A stretch of DNA of 16,426 nucleotides from Phycisphaerae bacterium (GTDB lineage: Bacteria; Planctomycetota; Phycisphaerae; UBA1845; Fen-1342). The notes below the pieces were generated by a model that saw only the letters and a program-made list of their open reading frames with translations, ran no database searches and was not told the DNA's origin. The first letter of the stretch is position 1, and each line of letters begins with the position of its first letter. Below, piece by piece: positions 1 through 5,911 of the stretch. The position numbers were made by a program, and so were the translations under genes. Where the stretch lies: NCBI GenBank assembly GCA_020058145.1, contig JAGVEP010000028.1:1-16426 (forward strand), in the 5' to 3' direction.

Positions 1-66
1 CTCGTGAGCAGACTTCAATCACTCGGCTACAAAGTGAGCCTGGAGCCGCTGCAGCCGGCGGCCTGA
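1..66 (+). CDS. C-terminal end of an unidentified protein (truncated by window edge)
   Basis: Frame 1 is open from the first base and ends with TGA at 64-66, giving 21 residues that finish in LGYKVSLEPLQPAA. The short basic-then-hydrophobic tail resembles the ends of some bacterial transposases, but this is an impression from memory and 21 residues cannot establish a family. It could equally be any unrelated gene. The following 243 bp contain short repeats, which fits a mobile-element border but does not prove one. Confidence 0.45.
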   Translation, partial: LVSRLQSLGYKVSLEPLQPAA

Positions 67-309
67 CGTCGGCCTTAAAGCCGGTATTTTCGTAGCAGCC
101 CGTTACGTCAGCGGGCGAGACGCCCACACCACCCGAGACGCCCACACCACCTCAAAAACCCCACGCTGGCGCGCGGGGCTCGGACAGGAGGCGCGCCGCG
201 CGGGGCGACTACCACAGTTTTGGACTACACCAACTTGCACAAACCTGTCCCGTGGCGGGAAACTGCTGCCGTGCAGCTCGGCAAGCAGGCGCCCCCGCGA
301 GGTATTCCG
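67..309. other. Gene-free leader with 18-bp tandem duplication
   Basis: No convincing gene is visible here. An 18-bp unit (CGAGACGCCCACACCACC) is present twice head to tail at 116-133 and 134-151 without mismatch. It is followed by a very GC-rich stretch with overlapping GCGCGC-type self-complementary words at about 170-207. An open frame on the minus strand across this stretch only translates the tandem repeat and is not a gene. The plus-strand reading frame of the acyl-CoA synthetase stays open back to a TTG at 220, but the sequence before 310 does not look like protein of that family. Confidence 0.5.
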
Positions 310-1764
310 ATGCATCCGCTGCTCGATCCACTCGAACGACACGCCCACTCGGAACCGGACCACCTCGCCGCGTGTGACCCGGCGCTCACGCTTACCTGCC
401 GGCAATTTCGATCCGCTGCGCAAAACCTGGCCGGCCAATTGCCGGTCGCGACGCAGCGGCCACATGTCGGCGTGCTGGCGCCAACTTCCGCGTCCGGCGC
501 CGCGGCGGTCTACGCTTGCTGGTACGCCGGCAAGGTACCCGTACCGCTCAATTTCATGCTGGCCCCGCCAGAGCTGGCGAAGGTCGCGCGCGACGCCGGC
601 CTGGATTTGGTCCTCTGCGCCGCGCCGCTGGTCGCACTGGCCCGCGGTTTGGATCTGCGGGTGTTGCCGCTGGAGGCCGGCACGACCACGACCGGCAACA
701 CGCCTGTGCCCACCATCAAGCCCGACGATCTGGCCGTCCTGCTCTACACCTCCGGCACGCTCGGCGAGCCCAAAGGCGCTTGCCTGACTTTCGAAAACCT
801 CACGCGCAACGCGGAAGCGTGCATTCAGGCCGCGGAGCTAACGTCGAACGCGGTCTTCCTCGGTCTCTTGCCGCAGTTCCACGCCTTTGGCCTGACGGCG
901 ACGACGATCGTCCCGCTGATGCTGGGCGCGACCGTACACTACTTGCCGCGTTTCAGCCCAACGGTCGTCCTGAATCTCATCGCCCAGCAGCGCGTCTCCG
1001 TCTTCATCACCATCGCGAGCATGTTCGGCGCCCTGACCGGCATGAAGGACGCCACCCCGGATCATTTCGCGTCCCTCACCCACGCCATCAGTGGCGGCGA
1101 GCCGCTGTCGCCGCGCGTCGCCCAGGCCTGGGAAGACCGCTTCGGCGTCCGCATCTGCGAGGGCTACGGCATGACGGAAGCCTCGCCAGTGGTGACGCTG
1201 AACACGCGGCGCCACTACCGCCCTGGTTCGGTCGGCCGCCCCTTGCCGGGTATCACGGTTGAGGCGCTGAATCACGACGCCCGCCCGGTGCCCACCAATC
1301 ACGACGGCGAGCTCGTCATCCGCGGACATTGCGTGATGCGCGGCTATTTGAACAAACCTGAGCTAACCGCCACCACCGTCCGCGACGGTACGCTCTTCAG
1401 CGGCGACATCGGCCATCTCGACGCGGACGGCTTCGTGTACATCACCGGCCGTGCCAAGGAGATGCTGATCGTCGGCGGCGAGAACGTCTTCCCTTTCGAA
1501 ATCGAGAGCGTTTTGACCCAGCACCCCGCCATCGCCGAAGCGGCCGTCATCGGCGTACGCGACGACCTCCGCGGCGAGCTGCCCGTTGCCTTTGCGGCGC
1601 CCCTGCCCGGCGTCACGCCGCCCAGCGAAGCGGAACTCCGCACGTTCTGCCGCGATCGGCTTGCGCCGTACAAGATCCCACGCCGCATCTACATCGAGAC
1701 CAACCTGCCGCGCGGCCCCACGGGCAAAATCCTGAAACGCGCCCTACTGGCGCCGGGACTATGA
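310..1764 (+). CDS. Acyl-CoA synthetase / AMP-forming acyl ligase (ANL superfamily)
   Basis: The 484-residue product would activate a carboxylic acid, probably a fatty acid, with ATP to an acyl-AMP and then form the CoA thioester in the cytoplasm. The ANL core motifs appear in order: YTSGTLGEPKGA (about 143-155, phosphate-binding loop), SGGEPLS, EGYGMTEASP (about 283-292), the ribose-binding aspartate in SGDIGHLDADG (about 364), the hinge region GRAKEMLIVGGENVFPFEIE, and the C-terminal PTGKILKR, whose lysine (K473) is the usual catalytic lysine. I chose the ATG at 310 because family homology begins there (MHPLLDPLERHA) and a weak GCGAGG lies just upstream; an in-frame TTG at 220 would add 30 unlikely residues. 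Substrate cannot be told from sequence, so long-chain fatty acid, aryl acid or a carrier-protein-linked role remain open. No partner genes are adjacent. Confidence 0.93.
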   Translation: MHPLLDPLERHAHSEPDHLAACDPALTLTCRQFRSAAQNLAGQLPVATQRPHVGVLAPTSASGAAAVYACWYAGKVPVPLNFMLAPPELAKVARDAGLDLVLCAAPLVALARGLDLRVLPLEAGTTTTGNTPVPTIKPDDLAVLLYTSGTLGEPKGACLTFENLTRNAEACIQAAELTSNAVFLGLLPQFHAFGLTATTIVPLMLGATVHYLPRFSPTVVLNLIAQQRVSVFITIASMFGALTGMKDATPDHFASLTHAISGGEPLSPRVAQAWEDRFGVRICEGYGMTEASPVVTLNTRRHYRPGSVGRPLPGITVEALNHDARPVPTNHDGELVIRGHCVMRGYLNKPELTATTVRDGTLFSGDIGHLDADGFVYITGRAKEMLIVGGENVFPFEIESVLTQHPAIAEAAVIGVRDDLRGELPVAFAAPLPGVTPPSEAELRTFCRDRLAPYKIPRRIYIETNLPRGPTGKILKRALLAPGL

Positions 1765-1816
1765 AGAAACCAGCACCGGAATCCGCATTCCTCCGCGTCC
1801 ACCGCCGAGCCCCGCG

Positions 1817-1846
1817 CAAGAAAAAGGCGAGCTTGTTAGGCTCGCC
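1817..1846 (-). terminator. Rho-independent terminator (minus strand)
   Basis: Read on the minus strand, a perfect 7-bp stem GGCGAGC/GCTCGCC (1840-1846 with 1826-1832) encloses a 7-nt loop and is followed at once by TTTTT (1825-1821) and then CTTG. This is the classic form of an intrinsic terminator for transcription leaving the kdsA operon, whose stop lies about 175 nt upstream, or for a separate small RNA. On the plus strand the same stem lacks a T-run, so it is less likely to end the acyl-CoA synthetase transcript, whose stop is about 60 nt away. Confidence 0.8.
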
Positions 1847-1939
1847 CACACCGGCCTCACCGCCGTCCGCTCCGGCCCGCACACCCGGGCCCAACCCTTC
1901 GTACAAGTTATATGGTACAACATTTGATCGATTAGTCAA
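1818..1939 (-). ncRNA. Candidate small RNA with own promoter and terminator
   Basis: Inside an AT-rich island (about 1903-1985) the minus strand shows TTGACT (1939-1934), a 16-nt spacer and TACCAT (1917-1912), which is a fair sigma70 pair. Transcription would begin near 1905 and run about 85-90 nt to the intrinsic terminator at 1846-1817. The predicted RNA holds a first hairpin GGCCCG/CGGGCC (1891-1886 with 1879-1874) and the terminator hairpin. The alternative is simply a long 3' UTR of kdsA with a chance promoter-like sequence. No RNA family is recognised. Confidence 0.3.
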
Positions 1940-2022
1940 GCAAAACTCACACCTTCTACTCCACATTTTGTAATCTCAGTCCCGAAAAGACGTTACGCGC
2001 ACAGCCGGCCGTGACCGCCGGG

Positions 2023-2847
2023 TTATTCCCCGCACGCCGCCCGAATCCGCAGCAAACCAGCGAGCAGCTCCTCCAGTTCGTCGAGCGGCCAGACCGTCGC
2101 CGCGTCGCTCAGCGCATGGGCTGGATCGTCGTGTACTTCCATGAACAGCGCATCGATGCCCGCTGCGACGGCTGCCCGAGCCAAAAGTGGAATGAACTCG
2201 CGGCGTCCGCCCGTGACTTTACCGCCCCCGCCGGGGTGCTGGACGGAATGAGTTGCATCGAAGACGACCGGCGCAAACTGCCGCATGACTTGCAGCCCCG
2301 TCATGTCGCTGACCAGGCGTTCATAGCCGAAGAATGTCCCGCGATCCGTGACCAACACGTTTGGGTTGCCCGTCTCGCGGACCTTTTCGACCGCGAGTTG
2401 CATTTTCTCGGGGGCAAGGAACTGCCCCTTCTTGATGTTCACGCAGCGACCATGCCGGCCACAAGCAACCAGCAAATCCGTCTGCCGGCATAGAAACGCC
2501 GGCACTTGCAGGACGTCGAGCACGGGTCCCGCTGCCGCCGCCTGTTGCGGATCATGGACATCCGAAAGCACCGGCACGCCGACGTTCTCGCGCACCCGGC
2601 TGAGGATGCGCAGCCCGGTTTCCAGGCCCGGTCCGCGGAACGAATGAACGCTGGACCGGTTCGCCTTGTCGTAGCTGGCCTTGAAGACGTACGGCAAGCC
2701 CAGCCGACGCGTGAGGCCGGCGATGCGCTCCGCAAGGCGCAGCGAGTGGTCTTCCGACTCGATCACGCACGGGCCAGCGATTAGTAGGAGCGGCTGGCCA
2801 GGGCCAACGACATGCGGACCGACGTGGGCGCTACGGGAGGGGTCCAT
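2023..2847 (-). CDS. kdsA: 3-deoxy-8-phosphooctulonate (KDO-8-P) synthase, metal-dependent type
   Basis: KdsA condenses phosphoenolpyruvate with arabinose-5-phosphate to make KDO-8-phosphate for the lipopolysaccharide inner core. The 274-residue length is close to E. coli KdsA (284). Characteristic blocks are IAGPCVIES, VFKASYDKANRSS, RGPGLETGL, SDVHDP, VPAFLCRQTDLL, VNIKKGQFLAP, TDRGTFFGYERLV and DATHSVQHPGG. The cysteine in IAGPC (residue 27), where the E. coli enzyme has asparagine, together with the histidine of DATHS, the glutamate of FMEVH and the aspartate of HALSDA, matches the four metal ligands of the Aquifex-type enzyme, so a metal-dependent enzyme is inferred. The frame is open to 2904, but the ATG at 2847 is preceded by TGAGGAACGAG, which contains a Shine-Dalgarno and the stop of the upstream HEPN gene only 8 nt away. 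Translational coupling is therefore likely. Confidence 0.95.
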   Translation of the reverse strand: MDPSRSAHVGPHVVGPGQPLLLIAGPCVIESEDHSLRLAERIAGLTRRLGLPYVFKASYDKANRSSVHSFRGPGLETGLRILSRVRENVGVPVLSDVHDPQQAAAAGPVLDVLQVPAFLCRQTDLLVACGRHGRCVNIKKGQFLAPEKMQLAVEKVRETGNPNVLVTDRGTFFGYERLVSDMTGLQVMRQFAPVVFDATHSVQHPGGGGKVTGGRREFIPLLARAAVAAGIDALFMEVHDDPAHALSDAATVWPLDELEELLAGLLRIRAACGE

Positions 2848-2855
2848 CTCGTTCC

Positions 2856-3239
2856 TCAGTCCAGCGGTAGCAGCGCACGCAGTTGTTCTCGCAGCCGCGT
2901 GCAAATCGTCACCGCCTCCTCGGCATCTTCGCGAACGGCGCCCTCACCCGGATAGCGAAACCCAACCGCGGCACGGGTGAGAAAACGCAAATCTTCAGCG
3001 GAACAGCTCCAGCTTGGACAAACCGGTCGCATGAGCTGGTCCAACCAACCCAGATCGTGCGTCTTGGGCGGCGCGACACCGTAGTGAATCAGAGCTCCCT
3101 TCATCAGCTTCTCAATACACTGCTGTGCATGAAAGCACGTCGCATCGTAATTGGGCCCTTCTTCGGCCCGCAATTCGCGACACGCCGTGCGGTAGTCGGC
3201 GTCCGCCTTCGCGACCCACTCACGCGTCGTTTCGGTCAT
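2856..3239 (-). CDS. HEPN domain protein (partner of MNT nucleotidyltransferase)
   Basis: The product is a 127-residue, mostly helical protein. It has the HEPN signature pattern (PF05168 style): an N-terminal helix with WVAKADADYRTA, then CFHAQQCIEKLMKGALIHYG (35-54), PKTHDL (58-63), and a later GFRYPGEG (93-100) followed by an acidic helix. HEPN proteins beside a minimal nucleotidyltransferase often act as ribonuclease toxins in type VII toxin-antitoxin pairs. The gene begins inside the end of the MNT gene (20-nt overlap) and ends 8 nt before kdsA. I do not see the canonical R-X4-6-H RNase motif, because the conserved RYPG is not followed by a suitable histidine. It may therefore be non-nucleolytic or belong to a HEPN subgroup with another active site. 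The domain assignment is firm; toxin activity is inference only. Confidence 0.85.
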   Translation of the reverse strand: MTETTREWVAKADADYRTACRELRAEEGPNYDATCFHAQQCIEKLMKGALIHYGVAPPKTHDLGWLDQLMRPVCPSWSCSAEDLRFLTRAAVGFRYPGEGAVREDAEEAVTICTRLREQLRALLPLD

Positions 3240-3540
3240 ACAACACCACGCCCAGATCGAGCGCCTCGCGAATCAAGGGGTCGCCCTCCGCGTAGCGGCG
3301 CGCCGTGTCGTCCGGCCGGCGCGCCAGCAGGTCCACAGGGAAGTCCGGTGCCACGCGGTTGAGTATTTCCAGGGACTTCCGAAACGGCCGTTCCGGAAAG
3401 GACAATAGTACCAGCAGGTCTACATCCGAGTCGGCGCTGGCTGTCCCGTACGCGTGTGACCCGAACAGGATGATCCGGTCGGGTCGGAACTCGTCCGCGA
3501 TTCGCCGGCTGAGAGCCTCAATTCTCGCGAAAGCCACCAT
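3220..3540 (-). CDS. Minimal nucleotidyltransferase (MNT-type, putative antitoxin)
   Basis: This 106-residue protein of the DNA polymerase beta-like nucleotidyltransferase fold carries an intact GSX10DXD signature: G27-S28 in LFGSHAYG, then D39-V40-D41. A later aspartate in FPVDLLARRPD is probably the third catalytic acid. In MNT/HEPN pairs of the MntA/HepT type such enzymes silence the HEPN partner by transferring AMP to it. Complete catalytic residues suggest an active enzyme here. The ATG at 3540 is chosen because homology begins there and GGAGG lies 11 nt upstream; the frame remains open to 3726 but that part only overlaps the upstream gene. A TACAAT box at 3567-3562 could be its own promoter. 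It sits first in an apparent MNT-HEPN-kdsA operon. Confidence 0.88.
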   Translation of the reverse strand: MVAFARIEALSRRIADEFRPDRIILFGSHAYGTASADSDVDLLVLLSFPERPFRKSLEILNRVAPDFPVDLLARRPDDTARRYAEGDPLIREALDLGVVLYDRNDA

Positions 3541-3561
3541 GGTCGACGTTTCCTCCGCGTC

Positions 3562-3567
3562 ATTGTA
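3562..3567 (-). promoter_or_regulatory. Possible -10 box upstream of MNT-HEPN-kdsA
   Basis: The minus strand reads GGGTACAATGA here, a good TACAAT -10 hexamer in the 55-nt gap between the ABC-type permease and the MNT gene. No convincing -35 is seen, and the predicted start point falls at or next to the GGAGG ribosome site (3556-3552), which is tight. Transcription could instead simply continue from the permease gene. Confidence 0.3.
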
Positions 3568-3595
3568 CCCGACACCTGGCCCCGGCACCCCTTGC

Positions 3596-5302
3596 TCAGG
3601 CCTCCACCCGTTCGAAATGCCGCATCCCCACGGCCAGACTGACGCCTCCCACCGCGAATCCCAGTAATACCAGCGCCACGACCAAGCCCACCGAAGCGTG
3701 GCCCTCCGCGGCACCCCCGCCACCATCGCCGAAGCTGATCAGCCCGGCATAGGCGAGACCGGCCATCTCGACCGCCACAAAAAGCATGCTGGCTACCAGA
3801 TTTATCGTCCCGCCGAACCCGGACGCGATCCGGGCCGGGTTGCGGCGCCCCAGCACCGGGAAGCGGGCGCCGAGCCCAACCGACAGGCCCGACAGTCCGG
3901 CGCAGATTCCCAGCGACACCGCCAACTGGGCCCGACCCCACTCGGTGGGCAGATCGAGCGCGCGAATCGCGAGGCTCATCACGAGCAGCGCCGCAAGGCT
4001 GGTCACGGTGAAAGAGAAGATGAACTTGACCCACAGGATGTCGCGCCGGCGAACGGGCAGCAGCCCCAAGAGCCAAAGCTGCTGGCTTTCCAGCGATAGC
4101 AGCGGGAAAACAAACCGGCTGGTGAACGTCGCCAGAATCAGGCTCACGGTCGTCAGGTTCAAGAACGCAACCACCGCGCGCATGCCCGGTCCGCCGAGGT
4201 CGATCGGCAGCCGCTTCAGGTTCAGCGCGTAGACCACCAGCAGCCCGAGCATGATGACCATCTGCGTCCACTGCGTCGGGTCGCGGGCAAAGCCGCGTAC
4301 GTCCTTGAGCATCATGGTCCGCAGCCGCGCTGAGAGGTACGGGAAGAGCAGCGTACACAGCGCAGCGGTGAGCCAGCCCGCGCGGATACGCACGCGGAGG
4401 CCGCCCTGGCTCGCCCGGCTGTACGCTTGCGCCCACGAAGCCCCCAGGATGTTGATGGTGAGCCACCCCAGGAACGCCCCATTGGCGAGCACCGCCCCGA
4501 GATAGAGCAGGCTGACGTCGGCACGGCGTTCGATCGCGGCAAAAACGCCCTTGGCCGACCACACGCTGGGCAGCAGTGGCCAGCGCACCAGGTTCAACTG
4601 GCCGTAGAATTGACGTAGCCAGTCCTCCGATTCGTTCGCATGGCGCATCAGGCTCCAACCCCACACGCCGGCCACGAGCGTCAGGAGCAGCAGGCACCAG
4701 ACCAGCACCGCCCCAGGCCGGCGTGGCGCCCACATCGCCACCACCCAGGCGACCAGCAGCCCCAGCGTCGACGGAATGATCACGAAGCCGAAAAAATGAG
4801 CTATGAACAGCGGGTAGTAGTACCACTGCACGTCGGTATTCCCAGCCACGGCGAGCATCAGCGGGATGCCGAGCAGCAGAAACGCCCAACTGGAAAGCAC
4901 CAGCCCTTCCAGCCACTTCAAACAGACTACGTGTCGCGGCGGCGCCGGGGTGCTCAGCAAATGCCCCGCCTCCTGGCGTCCAAAAAGGCTGCTAAACGCG
5001 AGAATCGCGTTGGAAAACGCGAGCATGACCGCCAGCACGAAGAACAGATGGGCGAAAATCTGCTGCTTGGCCACCAGCGCGACGAGCTCGTACCGCCCGA
5101 CCTGCCGCAGGACCTGTTGGAAAACCTCGTAGAGCACCCGCCAAATCAGAAGCAGCAGGAGCAGGACCATCAGGGTCCGGCCCGGCGCCTCGCGGACCTG
5201 TTGGTCGATCGCATTGCGAAGTTGCCGGCCGCGACAGCGGACCAGAACCCAGAACGGGAAACGAGGTCCCGCGGGCACAATCCTGTCATTCGCTCGGTCC
5301 AT
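3596..5302 (-). CDS. Multi-spanning membrane protein, putative ABC exporter permease
   Basis: The 568-residue protein has about 12 or more hydrophobic segments, for example TLMVLLLLLLIWRVLYEVF (about 43-61), MLAFSNAILAFSSLF and VVALVLLGFAVGGVSLAVG near the end. The mid-protein block LKDVRGFARDPTQWTQ between two membrane halves is typical of the large ABC-2-like permeases annotated as putative ABC exporters, in which two six-helix halves are fused. It would act in the inner membrane with an ATPase. No ATP-binding subunit occurs in the window on either side, so the partner must be encoded elsewhere or beyond the operon. The start at 5302 has no clear ribosome site, and a TACACT box only 9 nt upstream (5316-5311) would give a nearly leaderless message. 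Substrate unknown. Confidence 0.75.
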   Translation of the reverse strand: MDRANDRIVPAGPRFPFWVLVRCRGRQLRNAIDQQVREAPGRTLMVLLLLLLIWRVLYEVFQQVLRQVGRYELVALVAKQQIFAHLFFVLAVMLAFSNAILAFSSLFGRQEAGHLLSTPAPPRHVVCLKWLEGLVLSSWAFLLLGIPLMLAVAGNTDVQWYYYPLFIAHFFGFVIIPSTLGLLVAWVVAMWAPRRPGAVLVWCLLLLTLVAGVWGWSLMRHANESEDWLRQFYGQLNLVRWPLLPSVWSAKGVFAAIERRADVSLLYLGAVLANGAFLGWLTINILGASWAQAYSRASQGGLRVRIRAGWLTAALCTLLFPYLSARLRTMMLKDVRGFARDPTQWTQMVIMLGLLVVYALNLKRLPIDLGGPGMRAVVAFLNLTTVSLILATFTSRFVFPLLSLESQQLWLLGLLPVRRRDILWVKFIFSFTVTSLAALLVMSLAIRALDLPTEWGRAQLAVSLGICAGLSGLSVGLGARFPVLGRRNPARIASGFGGTINLVASMLFVAVEMAGLAYAGLISFGDGGGGAAEGHASVGLVVALVLLGFAVGGVSLAVGMRHFERVEA

Positions 5303-5391
5303 GCGCCCATAGTGTATTCACGGTTCTCATGTGCGGGAGAGTGAGGCCGCGGCCCGGGCCGAGAAAACCGCCGTTATCGGACCGTATTCGG

Positions 5392-5406
5392 AATTCAATT
5401 TGAATT
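5392..5406. promoter_or_regulatory. Palindromic operator candidate for the Rrf2 regulator
   Basis: AATTCAA-T-TTGAATT is a perfect 7-bp inverted repeat around one central base. It covers the -35 hexamer of the iscR promoter, the expected position for a repressor. Rrf2 proteins bind such AT-rich dyads as dimers, and autoregulation is the rule for IscR. The sequence is not the E. coli IscR type 1 or type 2 site, so this is inference from position and symmetry. Confidence 0.6.
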
Positions 5407-5428
5407 AGCACCTCGCCGATGCTATATT
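5400..5428 (+). promoter_or_regulatory. Sigma70-type promoter of the ISC operon
   Basis: TTGAAT (5400-5405), a 17-nt spacer and TATATT (5423-5428) match the housekeeping consensus well and stand out from the surrounding GC-rich sequence. The predicted start is near 5435, giving a leader of about 20 nt that contains the GAGGAG ribosome site (5444-5449). Confidence 0.75.
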
Positions 5429-5455
5429 CAGTTGCAGGACTATGAGGAGCGCCGG

Positions 5456-5911
5456 ATGTTGACCTTGACCCGCAAGACCGAGTACGGGCTGATCGCCGTG
5501 TGTCATCTCGCCCGCGTCGGGCAGAAAGTCACCAGCGCCCGGGACATCGCCGAGGAGCACGGCGTACCGTTGCCGCTGCTCATGAACGTGCTCAAGAAGC
5601 TCAACCGCACCGGGCACGTCAGCTCGGTTCGCGGGGCGCGCGGCGGCTACGTCCTGAACGTGTCGCCCAAGAAGTTCACGCTCGGCGGGCTGATCGAGGC
5701 GGTCGAGGGGCCGGTCAACCTGGTGCGTTGCACGGGGACCATCAAGGAAAACCGGCGCTGCGGCCTGACCCAGTCCTGCACCATTCGCAAAGCGGTCGTC
5801 AAGGTCCATGTGCGGCTGCGGCAGTTTCTCGACGAGGTCACGATCGCCGACCTGGCGTTCGATGACCCGCAGGCCGCCGGTTTCGCGATACCACAGGTGC
5901 TAGCACAATGA
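5456..5911 (+). CDS. iscR: Rrf2-family Fe-S-sensing regulator (IscR-like)
   Basis: A 151-residue winged-helix repressor. The N-terminal half matches Rrf2 proteins: LTRKTEYGLIAVCHLA, ARDIAEEHGVPLPLLMNVLKK (recognition helix region) and SSVRGARGGYVL (wing). Three cysteines, C92, C102 and C108 (spacing C-X9-C-X5-C), lie where IscR has C92, C98 and C104 for its [2Fe-2S] cluster; the first interval is longer than in E. coli IscR. The ATG at 5456 has GAGGAG 6 nt upstream; a TTG eight codons earlier is disfavoured. Its stop overlaps the iscS start by 4 nt (ATGA), indicating coupling. It probably represses its own operon through the palindrome at 5392-5406 when clusters are plentiful. NsrR-like NO sensing is an alternative, but the operon context favours IscR. 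Confidence 0.92.
   Translation: MLTLTRKTEYGLIAVCHLARVGQKVTSARDIAEEHGVPLPLLMNVLKKLNRTGHVSSVRGARGGYVLNVSPKKFTLGGLIEAVEGPVNLVRCTGTIKENRRCGLTQSCTIRKAVVKVHVRLRQFLDEVTIADLAFDDPQAAGFAIPQVLAQ

Larger units (their letters stand above)
5303..5455. promoter_or_regulatory. Divergent control region between permease and ISC operon
   Basis: This 153-bp gap separates the minus-strand permease from the plus-strand iscR. It holds a GC-rich palindromic block (GGCCCGGGCC at about 5351-5360), then an AT-rich segment with the operator and promoter listed separately. On the minus side only the weak TACACT at 5316-5311 resembles a -10, without a -35. Confidence 0.5.

Noticed and set aside
220..309. TTG start at 220 for the acyl-CoA synthetase
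   Set aside because: TTG is rare, no ribosome site precedes it, and the family similarity starts at the ATG at 310.
1761..1973. 70-codon frame overlapping the acyl-CoA synthetase stop (ATGA)
   Set aside because: The overlap looks like coupling, but the product is Pro/Ala/Lys-rich, runs through the terminator stem and has no recognisable features.
3420..4916. Long open frame (about 500 codons) on the minus strand in another register of the permease gene
   Set aside because: Shadow of the permease; the composition is Gly/Arg/Ala-rich and the permease frame has clear membrane segments.
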